From Flavobacterium sp. K5-23 (GTDB taxonomy: Bacteria > Bacteroidota > Bacteroidia > Flavobacteriales > Flavobacteriaceae): DNA of 64,000 nt. This document shows, in pieces, positions 17,379-28,100 of the stretch. Positions within the stretch are counted from its first letter, which is position 1. Each line of letters begins with the position of its first letter. A model generated the notes under the pieces. It did not search any database. It was given only the letters and a program-made list of their open reading frames with translations, and was not told the DNA's origin. Position numbers and translations under genes: made by a program. The DNA lies in the NCBI RefSeq assembly GCF_023278045.1, contig NZ_CP056783.1, positions 1,178,001-1,242,000 of the forward strand, in the 5' to 3' direction.

Positions 17379-19439
17379 CTAATTTAATTTAAAAATAGGT
17401 TTTTCAAAGAGACTCCATTTTAATCTTAAACCCATTTCAGTATATGTAAATCCTGCCACGGATACAGAAGCAATATTACTCTTGATTCCGTAAATATTTG
17501 CTAATAAACGATCAGAGAATTTATAACCTAATTTGGCCTGTACTCTATAAGTCCATTGTTTATCATTGTTTTCTATAAATTGATACCCAGTAGCTAGATT
17601 CGCGTTATAGAACCAACTGTTTACTTCGGCGATTTTCTCGTCTTTAAGCAATTCTATAAAAACTTCAACAGCATTAAACTTACTTGGACTAAAATAATCA
17701 GTAGGCACTTGGTTTTTGAAGGCAATGTACTGGTAGTTCAATCCTCCTTTTAAAACAGGACTAGACATAAAGTTGTAATAGAATGAAGTAAACAAGAGGT
17801 TACGGGTATTGTCATCCGTTTGTGTAGTGTAAAAATATTGCGTAAACCATCCAAAATTAAAATTGGTGCTTAGATTGTAATTCAGGTAGTAATTATTAGC
17901 AGCGATTTCTTTGTCAATCAAATCAGAGTTGAAATTTTGAATTTCTCTTTTATAACCTATTTCTAAATCTTGTAATTTCATAGGTTTTATTTTGAAAAAC
18001 GTATGTATTAAAGCTTGGTTGTACGAGCTGGTGTTAGAATTCGCTGATGTTACTCCTGCGTTGAATGTGTAGCTAATTTTTGGGTGGAATTTGTAATTCA
18101 CTCCTGCTAAGAAATCGTTCGTTTTCGCACTAGCTTTAGAAACTGTATTTTCCGTTTCTCTATATTGGTAACTTGCATTAAAGGCCAATTTAGTAGATAC
18201 TGGAATAACAATTGAAGTAAGAGTAGCTTTGGCAGTGTTTTTACCGTTATCAAAGGCATAAGAAAGTTTTTCCTCAAGTGTTGGTGTGTACTCTTCGTTT
18301 ATTTTTTTTAGAAAGTTTACAGCATCATTTTGATTTTTAAAAATTTCCAATGTTTTAGCAACTGCATCTAATGATTTATGAGTTTCTCCGTCTGCATAAT
18401 AAGCATTAGCAATTCCAAGATTTCCATCAAAGGATTTTGAATCGTTTTCTAAAATCGTTGAGTAATATCCAATACTTTCTTTAAAATCACTACGGTAAAC
18501 AGCTAAGGTTGCAGATAATGCTAATAGCCAATTCTCATTTTTATACTGCGTATTTAATTCTTCGATCTTGGCCTGAGCCACTTTGTACTTTTTATTCCAA
18601 ATCAAAGCTTGAACATAACGTTCCTGAGTTTGTTTGGCTAATGCTTCATCAGTATTCCCAACTACTTTTTGTACCGCTTCTTCTGCTATTTCTAATGCTT
18701 TTTTGTCTTTACCGTCAATATGTTCAATTAAAGACAAGCCGTTTAAAGCGATAATAGGATCGCTTTTTGCAATTAAAGTGTAGTTTTCTTTTCCCTTTGC
18801 TATGTTTTTGGTAATCAAATATAAGTTGGCTTTGTTCAGCAAAGTCTCTTTGTCATTAGGGAAGTCTGCTAATATTTCGTCGTAAAAAGCATCCGCTTCG
18901 GGATATTTTTTTTCATTTACCTTCTGATTAGCGTATCCTAATTTAATGTATTTTCTTGAAATCAAAGCCCCTGGATTAGCGGGGGATAGTGCTAAAGCTT
19001 TGTTGACATTTATTAACGCATCCCTATATTCTTTTAAATTAGACAGCGTATTTGCAAATCCAAGATGAGCCACAAAGCTAGTTGGGTTTTTTGCTACAAG
19101 GATTGTGTAGAAGATTTTGGCTTCATCAAATTTTTTATTCCATAACAAGGCTTCTGCGTAATTGAGCTCAATTTCCAGATCGCCAGGATTTTCTTTTTTT
19201 AAATCAATAAATAATTCTAAAGCTTTTTCGGCTTGTTTATTAAGACCAATTGCTCTAGCATAACACAAACGTGCAGTTTTGTTTTGAGGATAGTCCTTTA
19301 AAATATTTTCGAAGAATACTTCTGCTTTATCAAACTCCCCTTTTTCAAGATTACCAAATCCCTCACTCATTTCTTGAGCATTGATTACATTACCTAAAAT
19401 AATGAAGAGAAGAAAAAATGTTTTTTTAAATAATTTCAT
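17379..19439 (-). CDS. TPR protein with C-terminal outer membrane beta-barrel (YaiO-like)
   Basis: A 686-residue protein. A signal peptide ends at NVINAQ (residues 16-21). About ten tetratricopeptide repeats follow (residues 25-380), for example DYPQNKTARLCYARAIGL and NPGDLEIELNYAEALLWNKK. The C-terminal 280 residues alternate aromatic/polar strands (YKFHPKISYTFNAGVTSA and on) and end in F-K-L-N, typical of a YaiO-like outer membrane beta-barrel. TPR-plus-barrel proteins such as PelB, AlgK/E and PgaA export exopolysaccharide. It diverges from the STAS-flippase-GT4 operon 150 bp away, so polysaccharide export is the best inference. Confidence 0.8.
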   Translation of the reverse strand: MKLFKKTFFLLFIILGNVINAQEMSEGFGNLEKGEFDKAEVFFENILKDYPQNKTARLCYARAIGLNKQAEKALELFIDLKKENPGDLEIELNYAEALLWNKKFDEAKIFYTILVAKNPTSFVAHLGFANTLSNLKEYRDALINVNKALALSPANPGALISRKYIKLGYANQKVNEKKYPEADAFYDEILADFPNDKETLLNKANLYLITKNIAKGKENYTLIAKSDPIIALNGLSLIEHIDGKDKKALEIAEEAVQKVVGNTDEALAKQTQERYVQALIWNKKYKVAQAKIEELNTQYKNENWLLALSATLAVYRSDFKESIGYYSTILENDSKSFDGNLGIANAYYADGETHKSLDAVAKTLEIFKNQNDAVNFLKKINEEYTPTLEEKLSYAFDNGKNTAKATLTSIVIPVSTKLAFNASYQYRETENTVSKASAKTNDFLAGVNYKFHPKISYTFNAGVTSANSNTSSYNQALIHTFFKIKPMKLQDLEIGYKREIQNFNSDLIDKEIAANNYYLNYNLSTNFNFGWFTQYFYTTQTDDNTRNLLFTSFYYNFMSSPVLKGGLNYQYIAFKNQVPTDYFSPSKFNAVEVFIELLKDEKIAEVNSWFYNANLATGYQFIENNDKQWTYRVQAKLGYKFSDRLLANIYGIKSNIASVSVAGFTYTEMGLRLKWSLFEKPIFKLN

Positions 19440-19589
19440 TCGTTTTGATTCTTTATTTATATGGTTGCAAGTTAAGTATAAACCTACGATATTTCACCTA
19501 CAGAAAGAGGTCATTCATCGAAACATTAAATATAGTTATAGCAATCTGGCTGATATTTGTATCATTATTAACAAGTAAAACAAAATAGT

Positions 19590-19880
19590 ATGTCAATTCA
19601 AATACAATATAATGCAGGGGTTTACGAAATCAATGGTTTGTTGAATTCTCAAAATTGTGTATATTTAAAAAATCATTTTGAAATTCTTATGAAAAATTCA
19701 AGAGGAGTAGTACTTTCTTTAGACAAGATTGTTGATATTGATTGTTATTCAGTAAACAGTATTGTTTCAATGTGTAAGAAAGCTTTTGTAGATAACAAGT
19801 CATTTTATATTATTGGTAGTAAAAACAAAAAAGTATTCGAACAATTTAGCGCGCTGCAATTAAATGATTTTTTGCTTTAA
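19590..19880 (+). CDS. STAS domain protein
   Basis: A 96-residue single-domain protein with STAS (SpoIIAA-like) features: a beta-hairpin start VYEINGLLNSQN, the helix LKNHFEILM, then GVVLSLDKIVDIDCYSVNSIVSM. The phosphorylatable serine in this last motif is aligned as S in DCYSVNS or replaced; I cannot be sure which. STAS proteins act as anti-anti-sigma factors or modulators of membrane partners. No kinase/anti-sigma partner is adjacent. It precedes the flippase gene by 28 bp, so regulation of polysaccharide export is likely (inference). Confidence 0.75.
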   Translation: MSIQIQYNAGVYEINGLLNSQNCVYLKNHFEILMKNSRGVVLSLDKIVDIDCYSVNSIVSMCKKAFVDNKSFYIIGSKNKKVFEQFSALQLNDFLL

Positions 19881-19908
19881 TCTTTTTTTGGTTTTAAATA
19901 AGTTTTAA

Positions 19909-21168
19909 ATGAAAATAACCTCAAATTCAATTTTATCTTTTTCAAAAAAAATAAGTTCGGAGCAACTTTTTATGATTACCATACTTTTTGTGAATGGGGG
20001 AAATTATATTTATAATTTATTGTTAGGACGTATATTAGGTCCTGCTGAATTTTCGGATGCTGCAATTCTAATTACATTGTTGCTTATATTATCTTTTGTA
20101 GGGATGACTTTTCAAATTGTAACAGCAAAATATGCCGTTTTGCTTGAAGGTAATATGTTGTTTTCTTTTGTTAAATTCATAACAAAATACGCTGCTTTTT
20201 TTGGTGTTTTGTTTGGTATTCTTATTGCTTTTTTTAATAAAGAATTGCAGTTTTTATTTCATACTAAAACGGCATCGATGTTCTTTGTTTTTGGTATAGG
20301 GATACCTTTGTATTTTTTTATGAGTGTAAATAGAGGATTGTATCAAGGTAAAAATTTACTAAATAAATTATCTATTACCTATCAAACAGAAATGATAAGT
20401 CGATTGGTTCTGACTATGGTTGCTATTTTTCTATTTCCTAAGGTGCCAACATCATTAATTGTAGCATTTGGAATTTTATTTTCATTTGTATTTGGTATAT
20501 TCCCTTTTAATAAAACTGTTTTCAAAAGCTTTAAAGTTGCTTCAAGCCCTGATTTAGACACAAAGTCCATCACTACTTTTTTTGCATTAACAGCTTTTTA
20601 TGAACTGACGCAAATTATTATAAATAATAGTGACATTATATTAGTTAAGCATTTCTTTGATAATAAACAAGCGGGTCTGTATGCTTCATTAGCACTTATT
20701 GGTCGTGTAGTCTATTTTGTTGCTTGGATGTTTGTTATGTTGTTATTACCCAAGGTAATTCAAATGAAAAAAGACAATCAGGATACTTTACCTATTTTGT
20801 TGAAATATGTAGGTTATATAGTAATACTTTCAACTGCAATTGTTGTTTTCACAGCATTGTTCCCTGAATTTGTGGTAAATGTTATGTTTGGTAAGCAGTA
20901 TGTGTCAATCTCTTTTTTGTTGTGGAAATATGCATTGGCTACTTCACTTTTTGCTGTAGCAAATATTTTTGCATATTATTATTTGTCACTTAATCAATAT
21001 TTCCCAGTAGTGGTTTCGGCAATATTAGGCTCTGCCCAAATTGGATTAATCATTGGTTTTCATAATTCCTTAGAACAAGTAGTACACATGCAAATTATTG
21101 CTATGGTTTTGTTATTGTTTTTTCAATTGTGTTATTTCTTTTATAGTAACAGAAAATCAATCATTTAG
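19909..21168 (+). CDS. Wzx-like oligosaccharide flippase
   Basis: A 419-residue inner membrane protein with about 12 hydrophobic segments. It belongs to the MOP/polysaccharide-transport superfamily: LLLGRILGPAEFSDAAILITL near residue 42, and the second-half repeat LVKHFFDNKQAGLYASLALIGR. Such proteins flip lipid-linked glycan units or, in the case of PelG, support synthase-dependent export. It is co-directional with STAS upstream and GT4 downstream (62 bp gap). Substrate is unknown. Confidence 0.85.
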   Translation: MKITSNSILSFSKKISSEQLFMITILFVNGGNYIYNLLLGRILGPAEFSDAAILITLLLILSFVGMTFQIVTAKYAVLLEGNMLFSFVKFITKYAAFFGVLFGILIAFFNKELQFLFHTKTASMFFVFGIGIPLYFFMSVNRGLYQGKNLLNKLSITYQTEMISRLVLTMVAIFLFPKVPTSLIVAFGILFSFVFGIFPFNKTVFKSFKVASSPDLDTKSITTFFALTAFYELTQIIINNSDIILVKHFFDNKQAGLYASLALIGRVVYFVAWMFVMLLLPKVIQMKKDNQDTLPILLKYVGYIVILSTAIVVFTALFPEFVVNVMFGKQYVSISFLLWKYALATSLFAVANIFAYYYLSLNQYFPVVVSAILGSAQIGLIIGFHNSLEQVVHMQIIAMVLLLFFQLCYFFYSNRKSII

Positions 21169-21230
21169 ATTATTTAACTTAGTGTTAAAATTTTTAGTAT
21201 ATTCAAACCTGCAACCCAAATCTAAAATAC

Positions 21231-22409
21231 ATGAAAATTGCTATCGTAACAGCTTTTCCCCCTAGTAAAGTAACCTTGAATGAATATGGTTATCATTTAG
21301 TGAAAAATTTTGTCAAGAAAGATACCGTTTCTCAAATGGTTTTAATTTCTGATAAGACTACCGAGTCCAAATTGATGGATTTTGAGAACAGTCATAAAAT
21401 AAAAGTTAATGAATGTTGGGAGTTTAATAATTACGGCAATATTATTTCAATATATAAAGAGATTCTTAGAGAGAAGCCAGATGCTGTTCTTTTTAACCTG
21501 CAATTCATGAAGTTTGGAGACAAAAAAATCCCTGCTGCATTAGGATTGATGATTCCGATGTTGCTTCGATTTAGAGGCATTCCTACTGTTTCATTATTGC
21601 ACAATATTTTGGAACAAGTAGATTTAGAAAGTGCGGGGTTTACCGATAATAAAATAACTCAAAAAATTTACAATTTTATTGGCACTACCCTTACTCGCTT
21701 TATTTTAAAATCTAATACCGTAACAGTAACTATAGGTAAATATGTGGATGTTTTACAATTGAAATATAAAGCTAAGAATATAAAAATGATACCACATGGA
21801 ACCTTTGATAGTATAGAGGAGCCCTCTTTTGAATTAGCGCCAGGACCAAAACAAATAATGGCTTTCGGGAAATTTGGTACTTATAAAAAAGTGGAAATTC
21901 TTATTGAAGCGGCAATAATTATGAGACAGAACAGTAATGAACCAATTGAAGTTGTAATTGCGGGAACTGATAGCCCTAATACACCCGGTTATTTAGTAAG
22001 TGTTCAAGAAAAATATAAAGATATTGAAGGGATTACTTTTACGGGTTATGTAGAGGAAAAAGATGTAGCTCGTATTTTTAATGATTGTACGGTAGTTGCT
22101 TTTCCATATACTTCTACTACAGGAAGTTCTGGTGTGTTGCATCAAGCCGGTAGTTATGGTAAAGCGGTAGTAATGCCTGATTTAGGTGATTTAGCTTTAT
22201 TGGTTAAAGAAGAAGGGTATAAGGGTGAATTTTTTAACCCTGAAAGTGCTGACTCTTTGGCGAAAGCGATTGAAATTATTTTTAATGATGATAATTATAG
22301 AAAAAAGATAGCTATGGCTAATTTTGAAGCTGCAAGTGCTTTATCTATGGATAAAATCACTGATATGTATATGGATAGTTTTAATCAAATTATTAAAGCG
22401 AAAAATTAG
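21231..22409 (+). CDS. GT4 family glycosyltransferase
   Basis: A 392-residue GT-B fold glycosyltransferase. The N-terminal domain opens MKIAIVTAFPPSKVTLNEYG. The C-terminal donor domain shows MAFGKFGTYKKVEILIEA (about residues 207-224) and the donor-binding stretch VVAFPYTSTTGSSGVLHQAGSYGKAVV. An E/GxxxxE-like position is occupied by residues near SSGVLHQA, a departure from the usual EPFG(L)xxxE. It follows the flippase gene; a cytoplasmic GT4 beside a flippase recalls the PelF-PelG pair. Its stop codon overlaps that of the convergent GH5 gene. Confidence 0.85.
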   Translation: MKIAIVTAFPPSKVTLNEYGYHLVKNFVKKDTVSQMVLISDKTTESKLMDFENSHKIKVNECWEFNNYGNIISIYKEILREKPDAVLFNLQFMKFGDKKIPAALGLMIPMLLRFRGIPTVSLLHNILEQVDLESAGFTDNKITQKIYNFIGTTLTRFILKSNTVTVTIGKYVDVLQLKYKAKNIKMIPHGTFDSIEEPSFELAPGPKQIMAFGKFGTYKKVEILIEAAIIMRQNSNEPIEVVIAGTDSPNTPGYLVSVQEKYKDIEGITFTGYVEEKDVARIFNDCTVVAFPYTSTTGSSGVLHQAGSYGKAVVMPDLGDLALLVKEEGYKGEFFNPESADSLAKAIEIIFNDDNYRKKIAMANFEAASALSMDKITDMYMDSFNQIIKAKN

Positions 22410-23959
22410 TTCGAAATATATTGAAAAGCGGGTTTGTTTTTACCATTAGTATCAATAAACCCAAATTTTTTCTGTCTGTTTTTTTGCCAAGGCCATTTTC
22501 CTGCAACTTGATCAGGTACATGTGGAAAATCGTATAAGGTCCAAGACATAAAGGAATAATTATTTTTCTTGAAATAATTTTGCATTTTTTGATGATATTT
22601 TGCTTGTTTTTTATCACTTCCTTCCCAGAAATTCCATACACCTCCATAAGAGGGTACGCCAAATTCTTCAATTACAACTGGTTTTTTTGTTGCTTTAACC
22701 AAAGTATTTGTTTCATATTCTAAATGCTTAATGTCATTGTAGAAGTGATACGATATAATGTCTACCTTATTTACCAGATTAGTAGCTTCAACCGAGTTGG
22801 ACCATCCTATTGTAATTAAATGATTGGGATCGTTTTCTTTAACAACAGTTATAATGTGTTCAAGCCAACTTAATACATTGTTTTTGTCTCTATTTTCAAA
22901 ATCCAAGTTGGGTTCGTTTTTTATATCCCAAGCGATTATCGCATTATGATTTTTAAAAACCGATACAATTTGCTCAGCATGTCGGTGTGTTAAAGTCCAG
23001 CTCTCTAGAGTGTAATCACTATAAAAATCAAAAAGAGTTACTACAACAGCTAGTTTTTTGGCTTCAGCCAAATCCAATAAAATCTTTAGTTTGTCAATCT
23101 TTTCTTGAATTATTTTGGCTTTGCCAAAGTCGTCATATTGTATAAAAATTCGAATGGTGTTGAGGTTGGCTTTTTTTATAATGTCAAAATCTTTTGCAAT
23201 TGTATCTTTGTTGAATAAAGGCCCAAAAGTATCCCAAGCTGAATTTTTTGGGTAATAGTTAATCCCTTTTAGAATAAAGGGTTGATTATTTTTTAAAATT
23301 TGGTTCCCTTTTGTAGTGTAAACAGGTTTTGCTTTTATCGTATCTGTTTTAAATGGTTCTGGATTCATTTTTAATAAATGGCGAACTCTCCAAAAACCAT
23401 CTTCCAAAAGCATCATTACTTTGTATGTGGCAGTATCTTGTATGCTTGTAATCAATTGGTCATTATGGTATATTTTTTGAAATTCAACAACGTTTTTATC
23501 TGTGAAAACAACTTGTTGACCATCTTCACTATAAAACTCTAGCTCAGGAAAATGTTTGATTGTGGTGCTCTTTATGGTAATGCCGTTTGTTTTATTGTAT
23601 TTGATGTTTTTGTATAAGTTTTGTCTAGCATTTTGGGTATAAAAATCCTCGATACCTTTTGTGGTATTTGAATCAAAAGCATTGTTTTTTACATACCATG
23701 ATAAAAGATAATCTTTCTCTATTTTATGAAGAGTGTTCTGTTCTATTTTTCTACCAGGATTGATTAAATCTACCCAATTTACTTTGGGGAGATACGTATC
23801 TTCTGTTGTTTTTTCAAGATGTAAAATGGTGCTTCTGTCGGCTCCAGAATTTAAATATTCCAAGACTTGGCTAATTCCTAATAACAATAAAATGTTAACT
23901 AGGATAAAACTGCCAATAAGTACAGACCTATATATGTTTTTGTTGTTAATTATTGACAT
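22406..23959 (-). CDS. GH5-like (cellulase superfamily) glycoside hydrolase with N-terminal anchor
   Basis: A 517-residue protein with one N-terminal transmembrane segment (residues 12-32), an uncharacterised stretch (40-210) and a TIM-barrel glycosidase domain (215-515). The barrel starts FILKGINYYP. The acid/base is likely E349 (IKNEPN) and the nucleophile E432 (VVIEEFG), in the GH5/clan A pattern. The enzyme probably cuts beta-linked glycans at the periplasmic face. It ends a minus-strand operon with the Ig-like and GT-C-like genes, overlapping the former by 14 bp. A role in trimming a polysaccharide made by the same locus is inference. Confidence 0.8.
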   Translation of the reverse strand: MSIINNKNIYRSVLIGSFILVNILLLLGISQVLEYLNSGADRSTILHLEKTTEDTYLPKVNWVDLINPGRKIEQNTLHKIEKDYLLSWYVKNNAFDSNTTKGIEDFYTQNARQNLYKNIKYNKTNGITIKSTTIKHFPELEFYSEDGQQVVFTDKNVVEFQKIYHNDQLITSIQDTATYKVMMLLEDGFWRVRHLLKMNPEPFKTDTIKAKPVYTTKGNQILKNNQPFILKGINYYPKNSAWDTFGPLFNKDTIAKDFDIIKKANLNTIRIFIQYDDFGKAKIIQEKIDKLKILLDLAEAKKLAVVVTLFDFYSDYTLESWTLTHRHAEQIVSVFKNHNAIIAWDIKNEPNLDFENRDKNNVLSWLEHIITVVKENDPNHLITIGWSNSVEATNLVNKVDIISYHFYNDIKHLEYETNTLVKATKKPVVIEEFGVPSYGGVWNFWEGSDKKQAKYHQKMQNYFKKNNYSFMSWTLYDFPHVPDQVAGKWPWQKNRQKKFGFIDTNGKNKPAFQYISN

Positions 23960-25178
23960 ATTGGATGTTTTTAGTTTTTTTGGTTACCCCTAAAGTAGTG
24001 ATTTCAAAACGGTATTTCTTTTCTTTATAATAATCTGGAGACAAATAAAAAGAGGTAATTCCTTTGGAGGACTCTTGTTGAATAGTTTCTAAAAGTTTGT
24101 TGTTGTAAAATATCTTTAAAACTACTTTTATTCCGTCAGGAATTAATTGATTCATAAAACTTTTTATAGGTCCAACTGTGAGGGTTCTTTTGTTTTTCGA
24201 AAACGAATAATCAAAACTGTTAATCACAGATTTGTACGCTATTGTAATAGTGTTGCTTTGTGCAATACCAGTAATGTATCCTTTTATAGTATAAGTTTCA
24301 GGATGATCGGGGTGCAATATTTGAGCAGTTGCAATACCGCTTATAGTGGTTCCGTAGGACTTTAATACCATTTTGTTATTGTTCTCAATATGAAAAGCCA
24401 CCAAAGTGCCATCACTAACTAAATTATTATATTCATCCTTGATTGTGTTAGTTTTTAGAGTTGTGATTTGATTTCCATCGGCATATTCATGATTTTGAGA
24501 ATAATTTATTTCGAAATCTGTAGCTATTGAGGGGTAGATGTCTGTTTCAACTTCTTTAGTGGAGGTTTTGTCGCATACGCTGCTGACTAGCATTTTTCCA
24601 GATTTGTTTTTGGAATAAATATTTTTCCAAGCAATAAAATCCTTTGTTTTTTCAGTCTCAACGGTTGTCGTATTCAGGAACTGATGTTTAATTAATACGC
24701 TTGTATTATCTTCTTTTGGATTGTCGTAACTATCTGTTGGAACAACTACCATCATGGCAAAATGATCTTTACCAGTTAAGATGGTTCTTGGTCCTAAATA
24801 ATTTTCAATTAAAGTAGTTGTTGCGTTATTAGGGGTTATTTTAAAATTTCCATTTAAGACACTTTTATTGTTTTCGATTAAATACCAAGAGACTATTCCT
24901 GTTTTTTGGCTGTATGTATTAGGTATTCTGAAACTCAATTTTCCTTTTAAATTTTTGGGTTTTAGTACTGTTTTTCCATAAGAGGTAACTATAAATAAAT
25001 TAGTATTACTCGTTTTTGTAGTTGCCGAAAAATTAAGTGCAATTGATTTTCCCGCTACATAGTTTTTTGTAGTTGTTAGTAAAGTAATAGCATTAATCTC
25101 TTTATTTGTTATTGTTGTGGAGAAAACAAATAAAAAGAAAATTAAAAAAGGGAGTGCTATGTAGAAGATTTTTTTCAT
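23946..25178 (-). CDS. exported protein with Ig-like/beta-sandwich segments
   Basis: A 410-residue protein with an N-terminal hydrophobic segment (residues 4-22), then repeated beta-sandwich-like segments. Examples are LLTTTKNYVAGKSIALNFSA near residue 33, LKTNTIKDEYNNLVSDGTLVAF near 245 (bacterial Ig/invasin-like, with the typical DG-linker) and a last module from about 315. No catalytic motif is seen. It is sandwiched, with overlaps at both ends (1 bp with the GT-C-like gene, 14 bp with GH5), in one operon. It is probably an exported binding or scaffold protein for the glycan; that is inference. Confidence 0.65.
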   Translation of the reverse strand: MKKIFYIALPFLIFFLFVFSTTITNKEINAITLLTTTKNYVAGKSIALNFSATTKTSNTNLFIVTSYGKTVLKPKNLKGKLSFRIPNTYSQKTGIVSWYLIENNKSVLNGNFKITPNNATTTLIENYLGPRTILTGKDHFAMMVVVPTDSYDNPKEDNTSVLIKHQFLNTTTVETEKTKDFIAWKNIYSKNKSGKMLVSSVCDKTSTKEVETDIYPSIATDFEINYSQNHEYADGNQITTLKTNTIKDEYNNLVSDGTLVAFHIENNNKMVLKSYGTTISGIATAQILHPDHPETYTIKGYITGIAQSNTITIAYKSVINSFDYSFSKNKRTLTVGPIKSFMNQLIPDGIKVVLKIFYNNKLLETIQQESSKGITSFYLSPDYYKEKKYRFEITTLGVTKKTKNIQYVNN

Positions 25179-28100
25179 TATTTTGGATTTCCTATATAGT
25201 TATTCATTTCGATTTTTATGTATTTAAATCCTTTGCCTTCTGTTTTTTGGAGCTGATCTTCATGCTGTTGTTTACTTCGGGTTGGTATAATTGTTCGTGC
25301 AAGATCTCCATTAGGTAGGCCATTTACAAAACAATTTTTTAGAGACGATTTTAAAATTTTGCATTTTGTTAAATCTAATAATGCATAATCAAAATACTGT
25401 TTGCGTTGTACACGGACTCCTTCACGCAAAAAATAATGATCTACATACAACAATTCTTTTTGAGTATTGTAATAGGAAATTAACAGTTCAGGAACTGTAA
25501 CGTCTTGGATTCCATAATTGAATAGTGTTCCTTTTAGACGCATATTTTTGACCTCTAAATCGGATAAAGTGACTTGGGTGTAAAAATCTGTTGTAGCAAC
25601 GTTTCCTGCACTTTGAATGTCAAATTTTACTGGAATAGCATTGAGTTTTATTGGTGAATATTCATTTGGATTGAAAGAAGTAGGTTTAATATCTTCCTTA
25701 TTTACCCAAGATATTTCTTCAAAATTAACTCTAAAACTGGTTGTTTCTTTTGGCATTAATTTGTGCTTTATTACATACTTTGCATTAAAAGTGGCAAGAA
25801 TTTGGTCGTTTTGATTGTATATAGTTGACTTTAAAACTACATCAGCGGGGCTGTTATCAATATTTTGTAATTCACCGATTATTATATACTCATTATTGTA
25901 TTTGATGAGTTTAGCAGATAATATTTCTAGCTCAGGTTGTTTTAAAACATCATCATGATAGGTTTGTTGTGTCGATATTTTTCGTCTTCCGTGTTTGAAA
26001 AAAGCAGTTGTATTGCTTGCTAGAAATTGATCTGGCGGAATGTCTAAATCCATTTTTAGGGGTAAAATATACCATTTTCCATTTTTTTTAATTGCTTGAT
26101 GATGGAAGTCTTTGTTTATGATTTCTAATGGTGTAATCCATTTTGTATGGGCTATCAGTTCTGAATTAGTTTTTGATTTTTTTACAATTTGGACATCAAT
26201 AGCATCTAATTTTGCATACGAATTTAAGATGCCATCCGTAACGGAAGTTTCCAACATAAATTGAGAAATTGATAATTTTTTATCTGGATCGATATACGAA
26301 TGTGCTTTTTCGTATTCTTTAAAATCCAATGCATCATAATAGGCCCTTACAACATTTTGCGGGCTAATTTGAGTTGCATTATAGGTGTAAAAATCATATA
26401 AACAATAGCCAACAATAACCAGTAGGAATAAGGCCCAAAGATGTAACATCGTTATTAGCTTAAAAGAGAATTTTTTATAAGTTAGCCCAAATTTAAAAAA
26501 ATCAGGTTTTGCAAAATATTTGAGCTTCAATGCTTGATAAATAGCCAATTGGATGTTTAAAACAAATGCAATTATCACTGTAATCAAGGGAATAATACCC
26601 CACATTAGTTTTTGATAAAGAGGCACTTCATCTTTAGGTAATATTTTAGATAAGGGTGGGACATTTAATTTTTCCCAAACCATAATGCCGTTTTCTAATT
26701 GAGAAAGGCGGTGCCACCCGCAAAAATAAAGGATTGGATCGTAAAATTTGTCATTAGAAAAAACATATTTAAGGTTATATTTTTCGGGTACAGTAAGAAA
26801 TTGTTGCAATGATCCAATACCTTCAACCCCTCTGAATTTTGAATTTTCCAATCGTTCTATAGCTCGTGAAGTGAGTTCAGGTAATCTTCGAGCCGAATGG
26901 TAATCACCATCTACAGTCATGGCTTTTGTTTGAGAGGACAAGGTTGCCATTTGGTCTCCAAAACCTAAAGGCAAATACCGCCATTGATCGTGTTGGTCTT
27001 GATTTAGATAATTAACTAAAGGTAAGGTGTCTATTTTTTGAGGTTGAAAAGGTCTAAAATAACCTAACGTAATTGTAAATACAGCTATAAATAAAAAAGC
27101 ACCTGAAAATAAAGCACTAATAATACGATGGTAAACTGAACCAAAACGCAGCTGGATAGCTTCTTTTAAATCTCCTTCAGCTAATCGATATATAAATTCT
27201 CCAAACATTGGTAAACTCATAATAGAGGCCCAAAGTGTAAAACGGTCTAAGGTTAATATATTAAAGGCATTTTCACCAAGTATCATTAATGGAATTGGTG
27301 TTGTTCCTCCTGTTCCCAAAATTAGCAGCAATGAAATTGATAATCCAAAAAAGAGATAACGTTTGCTATAATAACGATATAAAATATAAGGTAGGATAAA
27401 AAACAAAATTCCCCATGGTATAACAAAAAACATTAATCCTGAAGAGGTGACCTCTAAGAAATTGTCTCGACTACCGTGTGGAATAGGGACTTGTGTAATG
27501 GGATTATTCTTTGAATTTACCCAATAAGGGAAGATGCAAAATACAATCAGAACTAGAGAGCTGGCCCCGAATAAAATAATTCTTTTAAATAAAAAAAAGA
27601 AAGACTGTAGAAATATTTTGAATTTCACCTTTTTGTATGAGCCAACTTTTTCTTGTGAAAAATCCATTATTACCATTCCAATCAAAGGAAAAATAAAAAA
27701 AATCATTCCAAAAATAGGCGTTACATGGTGTGAAGTAATAGTTACAGCCAAAAGGGACAATGAGGTAAAAAGGTATTTGTATTTACCTGTTTTTAACCAA
27801 AGGTAAATTTCAGGAATACAATGCATGAGTATAGAAATACCAATAATACTCGGGAGTTGACCGAATATATGTAAGGTCTCAATAAAAGAGGACGAAAATA
27901 CAGCAAGTATAGCTGCGTATCCTGAAACTGTTCTGTTGCCTGTAATTGTTAAGGAGAATCTATAGACACCAGTAATAAATAAGATTATTGAAAGGATAGC
28001 AACCGTAAACAGTCCGAATTTTAAACCACCAATTAATGAAAATAAACCAATAACTTGATGTACTAATGGAGGATATCCCATTACACTAAATCCAGTGTAC

